From contig CM032119.1 of the NCBI GenBank assembly GCA_018894105.1, positions 17,439,246 through 17,503,245 of the forward strand: a DNA stretch of 64,000 bases. The letters run 5' to 3'. Every line of letters begins with the position of its first letter. The first letter of the stretch is position 1. Below are positions 1-11,700 of this stretch, in pieces. The notes under the pieces were generated by a model. It ran no database searches. It worked only from the letters and a program-made list of their open reading frames with translations, and was not told where the DNA came from. The position numbers and the translations under genes are program-made. This stretch comes from Jacaranda mimosifolia. Taxonomy: Eukaryota > Streptophyta > Magnoliopsida > Lamiales > Bignoniaceae.

Positions 1-799
1 CTAGAGAACTTCAATGTGAAAGAGATCCATTGATGTATTCAAGCTTACTCTTTTACATGCCTGATCACATCATCATATGCATACAAATAAAGATTCTTTA
101 AGATGAGAAAATTTTCTCTTTTGGTAATTAATAAGTAGTGTAGGAAGCTATATCCTAGAACAAGTAAAAAAAAATATTATATTAGAATTAACATCCTTGG
201 AAACGAGCAGAACAATTGATGGATTTTTTATGTATACTCATATAAAAATTATACGAAGAAAGAGCACCAAGGATATTAACACTCTAACCTATGCTTAATA
301 CATACACATACACATTTGGTACTTACACGAAGAAAGAGCACCAAAGTACCAAAGATATGAACAAGGAATTAAGCTGCAACTTTTCTTTAAGCTATAACCT
401 GTAATAAATTTTGATAGATAGAAATGATAAGCCGTGAGTACAAATATCAAAACACTTTTGCAAGCAAGAAAAAGAGAACATGAATTTGTTGGGTGGAAAA
501 CAAAAAGTTAATAGAAAGAAAGTGATAAATAAAAAGCACAAACTTGAGCAAAGGAATTATGGCAGCGGCAACAACCTGAAGCACCAGAGACATCATAAAG
601 CATTTAGGTTCCATTAGTTTAAGTGACAACAAATTACAAAAATGAAAAAATAAAAAATAAATTTCATAATTAAACTAATATTCTGTCACTAATATTAAAG
701 TTTACAATACAATTACTACTACAAGAAGGAGTGACTACCTCCCTGACAAAGGTTAAAAGCATGAGATCTAACTACTAGGCAACAAAGTGAGCCACAACT

Positions 800-1075
800 A
801 ATCTAGTAAGGCACTGGGGTTTGGCTCCACAGACTCAGGTTCGAATCCATGCAAAGGCACCTAGCTTATGCAATTTTTTCCTCCGCCCTACTGCACTAGG
901 AGGCCACACTCTTGGGCCTCTCAACGCCCAGCCCTCAAGCCCAATTTCCAGCCCAGCTCAACTCCCAGCCCTCAAGTCCAACTTAGCTCCTAGCCCCGTA
1001 GCCCATCACCTGGCCCAATCTGCCAGCCTAGCTCAACAGCAAGTGGGCAGGCAGATTCACTTTTTGTTCTAATTC
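800..1075 (+). repeat. tRNA-derived (SINE-like) segment with C/G-rich tail
   Basis: Positions 838-848 read GGTTCGAATCC, a perfect RNA polymerase III B box. About 35 bases upstream, around 800-815, is a weak A-box-like stretch (ctaatctagtaaggc). The spacing and order fit a tRNA-derived promoter, but no closed cloverleaf or intact acceptor stem can be built, so this is not a functional tRNA. The tail (900-1060) repeats 'cccagccc' and 'cccaa' phrases. This is either a decayed SINE head or a tRNA-like module inside another repeat. Confidence 0.4.
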
Positions 1076-1354
1076 ATTTGCCTCTTCTATTGTTATCAGA
1101 TTTAATTTAATCTTAGTAATGCATATTCTCAACAGCAAGTGGGCAGGCAGATGAATATTAAGTAAGCCAAAAGCTAAAGAAATCAATTATCACATCAATA
1201 CTATTTTCACCACAAATTCTTAAAAAGTAAATTTCTGAATGCAAGTGGGCTTAATTAGCTAATGAATTGCATGTAAGTCATGAGCTAAAGCTAAGAATGC
1301 ATCAATTCTGCTATATGTACAACAAACATCATTTTTCAAACAAAAGCTCAAAAT

Positions 1355-1505
1355 GTAGCAGCATGCAAATTACTTGGCAAAATCATAACCAAACTGGAGC
1401 CTAAATACTTGGCAAAATCATAAACTAAAATGTAGTAGCATGTAAAACACTTGGCAAAATCATAAACCAAATTGTAGCAACATGCAAAATACTAGCAGCA
1501 TGAAT
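1355..1505. repeat. short imperfect tandem repeat, unit about 50 bp
   Basis: The phrase 'cttggcaaaatcataa' recurs three times (about 1372, 1409 and 1451). Copies of 'gtagcagcatg/gtagcaacatgcaaa' lie between them. This gives about three imperfect units of roughly 40-50 bp. No coding potential is seen. Confidence 0.6.
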
Positions 1506-1537
1506 ACTTTGCTTATCTTTATCCGCTGGAGCTTACA

Positions 1538-1945
1538 AATAACATTTATGAGGAGCTATTTGCAATTAAGTGGCTGGAACTTTGTGTAGGTAGGGGCTTG
1601 GTCAACATAAGTGTTGAGTTAAATGCTCAAGTGGTCATTCACTTAATCCAGGAGACCAAACACCACCACTGGTCCTTTGTTCATTTAATCAAAGGTATAA
1701 AAAAGCTCAGCCACATCACTAATGCTAGCTTCGATCACATTTATAGAAAGGGAAACACAGTGGCAGTTGACTTAGCTAAACAGGCAACAGGTTTGGAGAC
1801 AAAAATGGTACTTAATTTTGAAGGCCTGCTAATTAGAACAGAGAGATTAGTGAGGATTCTTTGAATTAGTATATAGGTAAGGATTCTTTGCCTATACCCC
1901 CCCTCCCCAACACACACTCTGGTTTTCAATTTAAAAAAAAAAAGA
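1538..1945 (+). pseudogene. LINE 3' end: RNase H-like domain remnant with A-rich tail
   Basis: The plus frame from about 1540 to 1864 reads like the RNase H-like (RVT_3) domain at the end of plant L1-type LINEs. It shows ELFAIKWLELC, then SVELNAQVVIHLI, then the C-terminal HIYRKGNTVAVDLAK, which matches the family pattern H-x-x-R-x-x-N-x-x-A-D-x-L-A. The frame ends with TGA at 1862-1864, and an A-rich tract follows at 1931-1952, as expected of a retroposed 3' end. No reverse transcriptase lies upstream, so this is a 5'-truncated dead copy. The domain call is by pattern recognition. Confidence 0.7.
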
Positions 1946-2689
1946 AAAAAAACTAGTTTAGAAATAGTCAAACCCTGACTATATGTAATAAATTTTAGGA
2001 CATAGATAGATTCAAGCACACCCACAAACAAACTACCCAAGAATACACACAAACTAAACTTATCTTCTACTATTACTATTTCAAAATAACAAAAAGGAAA
2101 CAAATCATAATGCCCTAAAAATAGAAAAAAGATGAACCCATATCAAAACAGAAATGCATTATAACAAAGAAGCCAAAATTTTCTAACATAACTCAAGAAA
2201 CATTGCTACTCACTTCTCTAATCCTTGGCTATTCTCAAGAAACATACCTTGGATATTCGCAATCAGATTAATCTTCTGAACTTAACCCATATCTGTACTT
2301 CTCTAAATCTGGTAGTTCTCTAAAATCTCTAAGCTTCGGCCGATTGTAACAAGGGAGGAAAGGGTAGGTGGATTTTGGGCTGAGAAAATGACGAAAATGA
2401 ATGGGTTTAGGAAGAAAGTGAAGCTGAAAAAGTAGTGGGTGAAGTTTTCTAAAGAAAGAAAAATAAAGATGGAATAGAAAAATCGAAGAAGAAAAAACCA
2501 CATTACACTTAGAAGATAAAAAAGAAAAATTAAATTTATGACTGGGAGAAAAATGAAAATAAGAAAGTAAGAAATTGTTGAATTTTTAAAAATATTAAAA
2601 CATAAAAATTGGGTTGGGGAAGATTTAGCTATAGCAAAATTTTGTTGGAGCCAAATATTTTTTACTACAATAAAATGCCATTTTTGCGA
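1946..2689. other. AT-rich spacer without recognised gene
   Basis: Open frames on the minus strand (2268-2692) are long only because the DNA is A/T-rich. Their translations are strings of Phe, Leu, Ser and Tyr without any motif. Nothing else is identified. Confidence 0.5.
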
Positions 2690-2875
2690 CAAAAATTATA
2701 GCATAGCAAAAAATATATTTTACTACCTCACTCAGACGTGGTAAAAAAATGATACTACGTCATTTTGGATCATCTTTTGTCACACAGTAATTTTCATAGT
2801 AAAAAAGTACCTTTTGCAACAGTACATTCACCGTAGTAAAAAAACTCGTAATAAAAAGCTTTTTTTCTTGTAGTG
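2690..2875. mobile_element. orphan terminus of a CACTA (En/Spm-like) transposon
   Basis: On the minus strand the segment starting at 2875 reads CACTACAAGAAAAAAAGC, the classic CACTA terminal inverted repeat. Inside it, 2700-2870 holds repeated subterminal words in both orientations (tagtaaaaaa, tactacg, gtggtaaaaa), typical of CACTA transposase-binding regions. I could not find the matching opposite end between 1 and 2700, so the element is truncated or its other end has decayed. Confidence 0.6.
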
Positions 2876-5600
2876 CGTTTTTAGTCATAGTAGGGTCTTT
2901 CTTAAGTTTTTCTCATCTCAAAGTCAATATTGCAGTAAAGATAAGGAAAAAGAATATGTTGTCCTATATTACAATCTTAAAAGAATTTGTCATTTTGTTA
3001 TATATTGATTCTTTTGATTTAAAATTTTAAAAGAATATTTTTTTTTTATTGATGTAGGGAAACTCATGGACTGCTTGGATGAAGCCATTGAGGCTAATAA
3101 GACAATTCTAGTGCATGGAGAAGTTATGGAGAAAGCACTGGGTCAACAGCTCCCATCCTATGATAGATCCAACTGACATTTGGTTGAACCACTTCAAGGT
3201 ATGCTTGGTGAGCGTGGTGCATAACAACTTGCATTATCCTGCATCACTTAGTTTGTAAAGCTCCATTCTCCCCAGGAAGTTGTCCAGTTGCTCTTGGTGG
3301 TCACAATGCCATCAAACTTCGGCAAGTTGGCTACCTTTATCCCAAGAAAAAGTGCTTCTACGTGCCAAAATAGCTGAGAAGAAAGGGCTGGGCCTCGGGA
3401 GAACGACAACCAAATGCTGGTTCGAGGTTCTTAATCCTCTTGAAGGTTGTGGCACCAGTGAGTGAGTTTGGATTTCAATAGCAGTAGACATTCACTAGGT
3501 AAAATCTGCTCGGAGGGAGGAATGTGTGTCCACTTGCTGAGGCAATGGAGGAGCAGTGTCACGCTCAGAGTTGGCTATTTTCTCAATTCTCTTTGGGGAG
3601 GATAAAGCCCCCCAGCTTTGGTGAGAGGACTGTCGGTGCTTTTGGGGGCAGTACCCCTCAATATATTTGTGGACTATTTTAGCCATAACTTAAGCAGTGG
3701 TGTTCTCCAGCAAGGTTTTAGACACCTCCTAGATCATCTACAAAGTGAGATCTCTAGAGGGCAATGTTGTGTTGATCGAGCGTTCTGGGGTTGGCTTAGA
3801 CACCGGGCTTGTTTGTGCTTCAAGTTGTTGGCTCTCCATATTCTTTGACTTTGGGACCATTTGATTGTTAGAGTGGCGAGCTCAAGATCTCATCTGCATT
3901 CTCAACGTTCCTTCTTCATCCTTCAAAGTTCCCATGAATGATGCTACGATGATGCTGCACGAAAATGGAGTTGAGTTCTTTTTTGGCAATCTGTAAGGTT
4001 GAGGTTCTTTTTCTTTGGAACACAATGTAAAGAGTTCTCAACTCTCAGATGTTCTCGAAAGTTTTGTAAATTCTTGCACCCCATTTCTTTTGGGGGTTTA
4101 GTATTTATAATCTTCTCTTAATGGGCTCAAGCTCGTTAAATTTAATTAATTTGGCTCTCTAGCCTTTTTTATTAACTATTCTTCTTTGATCCATTAGGCC
4201 TTTTTTAGTTCTTTTACCTTTTTATCCTTTTAGATTTAATTAATCATATCAGGAGTCTAAGTGCAGCTTTTAAAGAACAAGTGGGTATTTATAGTCTAGG
4301 AATTTTAGAGGGTGTTCAAATGTAATTAACCTTAATCGATATTTTAATTTTTCAAGTTGAGAACAAAATGATCAATTTACAATTTTTGTTTGAGTTTTTT
4401 TTAATAACGTGTTTATAAATCAAAAGTTTTCACTATTTTGAATGTGTATATAACTCTTCGTCTATATCATCACTTCTATTATGATCTATGATTCAGATAT
4501 CCGTCCTATTTGAATAAATATTGATAACCTCATAAAACCACCCTATTTTATGAAAATCATTTGAAATGGTAGTTCAACTATTGACTCATTTGACCTATCG
4601 TGGGTTATTTGTACAGGGCAATCCATTTCTTTCCCTTTTTTTCCTGAGTTCATATAAAAATTAAAATTCATTCGTTTTTTTTGCCTAAAGTCCAAACTAT
4701 AAAAATAAGGTATAAGCTACACAACTTAAATGTCAAAATACAACAAAGCTGTATACTTAGAGATTTAAAATGTGAATCATGTAATGATGAACATTGTAAA
4801 ATTGTGACTTATGAAAATGAACTATATAATTTAAGTTCTTTATTTTTATATTTATTTTTGAATGATAGATTAGCATTTGTATCTTGTTCCATACTTGTAC
4901 TATAAAGGTTGAGATTAATAGTTTACGCTTTTCATGTTTTATTTTTGATATTTTATTAGTTTTTAAATAACATATAAAATATAAGTATATATGACGTAAC
5001 TATGATGTCATAATTTAATTGCGATTCAATTATAGTTCGTCCAATGATGAAACTGGTGAACAGTAAACCAATAACATATTGATTTGACGAACGATCTAAT
5101 TTTTTGAACTTTTTTATTGTGACCCCACAATTAAGATATAGTAAGCCCACTTTAAAAATTATATTGATGCCAATATTATTATGTACGCCATTGTGCATAA
5201 CATTGCATCATGCAAATGGCTGCCAGTTTCACACATTGTATCAAAATATTTTTATAATTTCTTTTCGGTATAATCCTTATTATCAATATCAACATCATCA
5301 TCATCATTATTATTGGTTTTTTTTTTTTTTTTTGTTTCTTTTTGTTTTAAATTGGCGGAGGGCTACTAGGGGGTAATGGGCAACTAACTTTATTATTCAG
5401 TCATTATAAATTCACAAAAATGAAAATGTCCGCTAAATTCACATCCAAAGCTTTATGATTTAGTCAGTAAGGGATCCCAATATTGCCACATTTCTAATTT
5501 TGTTCTCTTTTTAGTAATAGGCCAATATACATTAATTTATATTCGGAAATGAGGCAATACAAAAAGGAGGCAAATAACAACTAAAAGAAAGGGAAGAATT
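2876..5600. other. intergenic DNA between repeats and the ArfGAP gene
   Basis: Positions 3055-3860 are less AT-rich than their surroundings and carry short open frames on both strands (3280-3465, 3618-3848 plus; 3495-3686 minus). None matches a family I recognise, and they may be retroelement debris. 3860-5600 is AT-rich, with a short (CAT)n tract and T-run near 5292-5335. No promoter or RNA gene could be assigned. Confidence 0.5.
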
Positions 5601-5779
5601 AAGAAGCAGAAGTTTCACCTTCATAATTAATGTTGCTTAAATTAAGAGTTTCAAATCTTATTTCATCACTTGAAGAACGTTCAGGAGTGCTCTTCTTCAC
5701 ACAACCGCATAAAATGGTGATAGTTATATGAAAATTGAAATGCAACAAAGTCGTCTTCATTTGTACATAATTGTTTCTA

Positions 5780-8700
5780 TCAGAGGATTCTGTCGTGAAG
5801 ATCTGTTAATAGAGTGGATGCTAAGGAGCTTAATTTCTTCCCAGTTTCTCCTGCAATAATCTTTAGAGAGGAAATGTCTTGTTGCGCCTGACAAGAACCA
5901 AAAACAAGTTTCTGAGGTAAAAGTTGGAAACAAAAAATCCTAAATCAAAATTAAGAAGAAATGGGATTTAGAAGAAGAAAGTTTGAAGAAAAAGAATTCC
6001 TTGCTAGTATGATCAATATTTTTGGAGGAGGAGAACAGCTGAAGTTACTGCTTGTTACCTGGAAAGACAACCGATTAATGATATCACTTGTTGTAAGGTC
6101 AAAAGAACTCGAACGGTGGCCGAAGAGATCAGCACTAGAGATAGATGATGAGCCCTGAAACAAATGGGAACACACAGAAAATGGCATTTAACGGCAACCC
6201 ATTTGGTTCGCAGAATCATTGTCCGCATTTGTCTTCGACTAACCTTTCCAAAAGTAAACATTTAGCTGACTCTTCTAAAATCATTCTAAGAAAAATAACA
6301 TCGCCAAACAAAAGCACATCAGACCAAAATCTTTAAGAAAAATATAAATCGGACTCCAAAATATGAAGGAAAGTTGACAAATATGGTCATAAATCATAAG
6401 AATAATAATACATACTGAGAACTTTTTCAGGGAAACTGATGCTTCTGAATCATTAGCCTTGTTTTGAACACCGAAAAACTGGGTTGATGATATAGATTTT
6501 GCATTAGAGAACTTCTTCCTAGCTTCATCGGATTCCTCTACCTGATGGGTCATAGATGTGAATGAGTTATATTTGAAATATCTCATGCATAAATTAATGA
6601 CCTCCAATCATGTCAATGCTACATCACAAATTAAATAATCTAACATATGAACAAGATACAAAAAAAAAAAAAAAAAAAAAAAAATGGCAGGCCATTTCCA
6701 ATGAACACTGTTTAGAATAATACTCATTACTCAGTGAAGATATTTCATCAAACTTCCAAGCCAGTCTTCTAACTAATTGCCATATTAAAAGCTTAATATT
6801 ATTTTTTCTGTACTAAAATGTTGTTCAGTTTCACTTTCACACCACCTCCAAGAAGGTAAAGAAGGCTTAGGCTTCTATGAGAGCAAGTCAATCATGAAGG
6901 CTATATTGAAAATGCATACTAATTAGTTTTGTTAGTGAAAGTCTTAAGTAACAAAACCATTACCCCAATAACCATGTTTAGGATTTCCATTACATCAAGA
7001 TATAATTGATAATGATTAACAATCTTTTTCCTAGCATGCATATATTTACAGAATATAAGCTTTCCTTCATAATTTTAGATTGTCAGTTAGGCTTTTAATT
7101 GGCTTACTTGCAGTTTTGATGAGTTTGAGTTACTCTTCTTCAGGAAACCATTTTCCATGTCATATTCAGCAAAAAAGTTGGATGACTTTGGTGGTGGTGA
7201 TGCATGACTAATAACATGAGGATCTCCAAAATTCATGTGATCAGTAGGTTGGGCGTTGTCCGTATACTCAACCCGAGATGGAAATGATGAACCAACTGAT
7301 GTGTTGCTACTAGTTAAACAATTGGTGGAAGACACTTGAACGGGTGGCTCTTCAGGCTTCTGGTCATAAAGGCTCTCACAAGGCTGCAATAGATGAAATC
7401 ATTTAACTATATGTAAATCATGAGAAGAAGCATATATAGGCCATAGAAAATATGTAGATATTACCTTAATACTTTTCCATTATAACAAAAAGCGGAACTT
7501 ACCTTAGTAGTAAGTTTTCGAGCACCTAGCCCCCTCGTCTTCCCAATCTTCTTTGCACCAAGAGACTTCTTAGCAGTTGTTGTGGAGATTGTTTGAGAGG
7601 CTCTTAGTGAAGTAGAAACCTCAGGGGTTGTATTTTTATATGAAGAAGTTTCTTTTGGGGCATTAATGTTTAAAGAACCTCCTTTTGGGACTTCGTTGGT
7701 GTCAATATCAGAAAATCCTGCAACTGGTGATGAAGGTAACCCTGCAGCCTCTTCTGCATTGCTTTTACCCACTTCTTTTGCAAGTAATTGCCTGTATAAC
7801 TCAGCAGCTCTTGAAGTGTATTTGGCTTCAATCTCGCCTCCATCAATCCATCCATGTTGCTTGAAGAAAACTTGAGCTCGATTATTTCCACCAAAGGACA
7901 TCATTTTCAATTGCTCAGGCGTCCATGAATCCAAATTTGTGGACCTGTTAATTCCAGAATATATCAGCAAGTTTACAGAAGAGATGAGGAGAAATAATTA
8001 TAAAGTGACTTGGGCCAAAAACATGCATCAATCTTGTGTTATATATTTTCTGGTCCATACTTGGCTCGTATATAAGCCAGTTATGTTTATGTAGGGTACA
8101 AAATTAAGAAGATAATCCCCCACTGCTATAATTCTCATATTCTTTAATGCTTTAATTTGATAATATTCTTCCTAGCTTTGAACACTTTTTACTTAATTAT
8201 TCATCCCCCTATATATATATGATCATTGCGGTACGTACTTTATTATATATTATTATCTCCCACTAATCTTAATTTCGTTCTATCTTCTTATGTGCATATA
8301 TATGTTGAGTCTATGATTTCATGATACAAATAGTATAATGATAAATACACTAATTAAAAGTCCCGTGCGTATACAGGTTTAGACTTTAGCTAGAGTTCTT
8401 GGTCCAAACATGAGTCAAGGTCTACGAACTGTACTAAAGAAAGATAGTTCATGGTCCGTCCAACAACTTAAGATAATCTTTATTACTGCTATATATGTCG
8501 TTCTTTCAACCTAGCTATAACTCTAGGTCCATCAATTTTTTTCTTTTGTTTTTCGTATTCTTTTCTCTTAACCTTCTAGTATTTCAGGAAAGAACTCATA
8601 TATTAAAGTCAACAGTTGCGGGCCGTGATCTACTTTAATTACATATCTGATTTATTTTTTTTCTGGTATAAGGCACAATTAGGAAGAATCTACTGCAAAA

Positions 8701-11700
8701 TTAAACCTTCACCATGATTCCATTCAGGCCTAGAATTTTTCTTCCTTCCACAATTCTCTTCTAGCCTGAGCTGTTAGAATTAACTTGTTTCTTTTTCATT
8801 TTTTTCATTTTGACATTCTTAATAAAGGCCAAAGCAAAATTCCATTTTCATTTTGTTCCCAACCACCAACCACCAATAAAATGACCATTAGAATTCATGT
8901 AACTCACACTTTATGCTCATGACCAGAGCCTCTTGAAGTAGCAATATAACAACAAAATATATCACCTCTTCATTATATATATATATATATATACATATAT
9001 ATATAATTATTTCAAGGACAAATTAATTATAAGACCAAGTTAGTTAGAAATTTCTGTATTTAATAAATTAAATAAATGAACAAAAAGTAACAACTGATAG
9101 CTAGATAAGAGGTAGTAAAATATTTAAGAGCTAAAACTAACACACAATTAAAGCATCTGTACGTACGTAAATAATTGCCAGTGAACACATAACTCAGGGC
9201 CCGTTTGGTTTCATTTTATGATGCCATTTTCATTTTCTAGTGAAAGTGCATAGTGAAAATTAGTTAAAAAAATATTTTTGAAAATGAGTTGTATTTGGAT
9301 GAGTTATTTAAAATTATAGGTTTATATGGGTGTGAAAATTAATTGTATTTGGATGTTGGTATTTTTGTATTAAAAGGAAGAAATTTGTTGAATTTGAATT
9401 TGAATTTGACTCGATGATGTGATATGTATTTATTTGAAAAATAATATAAAATAATATTTTTGTAGTGAATGATGGTTGAGAAGTATTGAAAAGATAAAAA
9501 AGTAGATATATGTAGTAATAGGGGTTGAAATAAGGTGAAAATGGAGAGAGAATTTATAAAAGAATTGTTTTGAAAATAAAAATATCTGAGAAAATAATAT
9601 AGATAGTAATAAATTTCATTTTTCATTTTAAGGAGAAAATAAAAATGAGAGTTGAAAATGAAACCAAACGGGCCCTCAGTCATACACGTGAATTTTCTCA
9701 TTTCTAAGTATTTGTAAATTAAGCTTCAATGCCGGCCCCGGCCCGCCATCCAAATACGGAATACCTCGTCCTCATTGATGGTATATATCATTAATTACTG
9801 AAACCTTATCTATCTAAATAACAATAACCATATCTCTAATTACACCTAATTTTATACCTATTGTCAATGGCGCCAGAGTAATTAACCAACTCATATGCAA
9901 TTTCTTATATTACACTTTGTTTCACGAATATGATTTAATATTTAGTCTGTCTTACATTTATATTATGTAGGTGTTATTGATAATCCAATCAAATGATTTT
10001 TGTTTTCGCAATTTAAAATTGAGCGTACATTTAAGTATGTCGGCGTCTACAAGCAAAACCGAGGACTTCAGCTGACTTCTGTTGTGCAACAGCCAATTAC
10101 TCCATTTTCAAAATGGTTTGCTCTTAGAGATCAAAATGTACTAGATGTTGGTCCCATCTAAGTTGCAACCTCAAGCACAAGTCAAACTGCCTTTTTATAT
10201 AATTTAGTGACTTTAACCGATTAATCATTAATTTCCTTCTGTATGGTGTCTTATATATATAAATATATAAAATAGATTATTTATACCTATATATATATAT
10301 ATATTAGATTTCGAGTATTTTTCTAAAATATTATTCTAATAAAGAATAATTCCCAAACTATTACTCTTTCAAAATTATTTCCCATATTATTCTTTTTTAT
10401 TATGCAACATGCATGTATTTTCACATAAGCAAGAATTGATTAATTGAAATTCATATTTCTTTTTCTTATTTCATAGGACAACTATAATTTATTAACTGAA
10501 ATCTAGTAGAGCTATAATTCAATTTTTCATCACTAAAGACAGGGAGAGAGAATAAGAGACATGAGTGAGGTACTTGGGCCTTCATCTTATTTTTTTTTCC
10601 TTTATTAACAAGATAGTAATTACATAGACTAGAATACATAATCTTGTTCAACAACAAATAGCAAGGTTTAACAAAAAGAAACCAACAAAAGTTTCGTAAA
10701 CACACTTAAACCAATAAGACCATGTATTTTTGGGAAAAAATTCTGCCAATAGGATTTGGAGATAAATAAATAAAATAAGAATAAAAAATCAAAATGAAAA
10801 TAAGTTTTAAAAAATAAATCATATAGTAAAAAAAAATATCACACACTGTTTGTTTGTGTTAGTAAAGAATGTTAAATAATAAAAGTAAGTATCTCAACAA
10901 ATTATTTTATTAATTACATAAATCCAACAAATGAAGCAAGATTGAGAACCCTAAAATATTTGCAAAATGAATGAAATTTTAGTTTACAAACTCCTGCTGT
11001 AATTTTATGATATTCTAAAAAGCAAAAAGAAAAAGTTAATGATCAGCTCTTACTTTGCCAGTATTGAGATATCCAGATTAAGGATAAAAAAGATAACTAA
11101 GCTTATTTGCTACTTTTTGAGTTAAAAAAATGGTGAAATTCCTTCGAAAAATAGTGGGGGGGGGGGGGGGGGGAAGAAGAGAAAATTCCAACTAGTAAAC
11201 CTTTGGTGAGGCCTTTTAAAATAAGGAAAAATTATAAATTCCAACTAATAAGTTTTCACTTACATGGGAACACATGTGGCAATAAAGCAATAATATAAAA
11301 AATAATTTTAATAAAATGATAGCTAGTTTAGAAATTATTTTTTATTAGAATAATATTTTGGAAAAACACACATTAGATTTCTTTGCAAATCATTTTAGTT
11401 GTGAGTTAAGGTAGCCAGAAATTTAAAACAATGTGCAAAGGTAACAGCAAGCTAATGAGAAATAACATGAATTTGGATGGCTAATCCTAATATAATATAA
11501 AAGTAGAGCTTCAAATTTTATTCAAGCTGTAAGGATTTGAACTTTTTGTATATGTTAATAATGTTTCACTAATGAAAATTGACAATAATATATAAAATAT
11601 GATCAAATGAAATAGAATTATGTGCTCAATGCATATAGAACAATTACCTAATGAGATATGAGAGTAGCATTCATATTTATTTCAACAGCCAATATTGAAG

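Larger units (their letters stand above)
1..1537. other. AT-rich intergenic DNA, left edge
   Basis: I recognise no gene here. A short phrase (cgaagaaagagcaccaa) occurs twice, near 255 and 330, within a degenerate direct repeat. The stretch 820-1070 is a tRNA-like segment listed separately, and 1355-1505 holds short tandem repeats. A run of about 20 bases (caacagcaagtgggcaggcag) occurs at about 1033 and again at about 1131. The open frames here are short and resemble no family I know. Confidence 0.6.

Noticed and set aside
838..848. A true tRNA gene at the GGTTCGAATCC site
   Set aside because: No matching acceptor stem, anticodon arm or terminator. Better explained as a tRNA-derived repeat.
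2268..2692. Overlapping minus-strand frames of 77 and 129 codons
   Set aside because: Phe/Leu/Ser-rich translation of AT-rich DNA with no motif and no partner exon.
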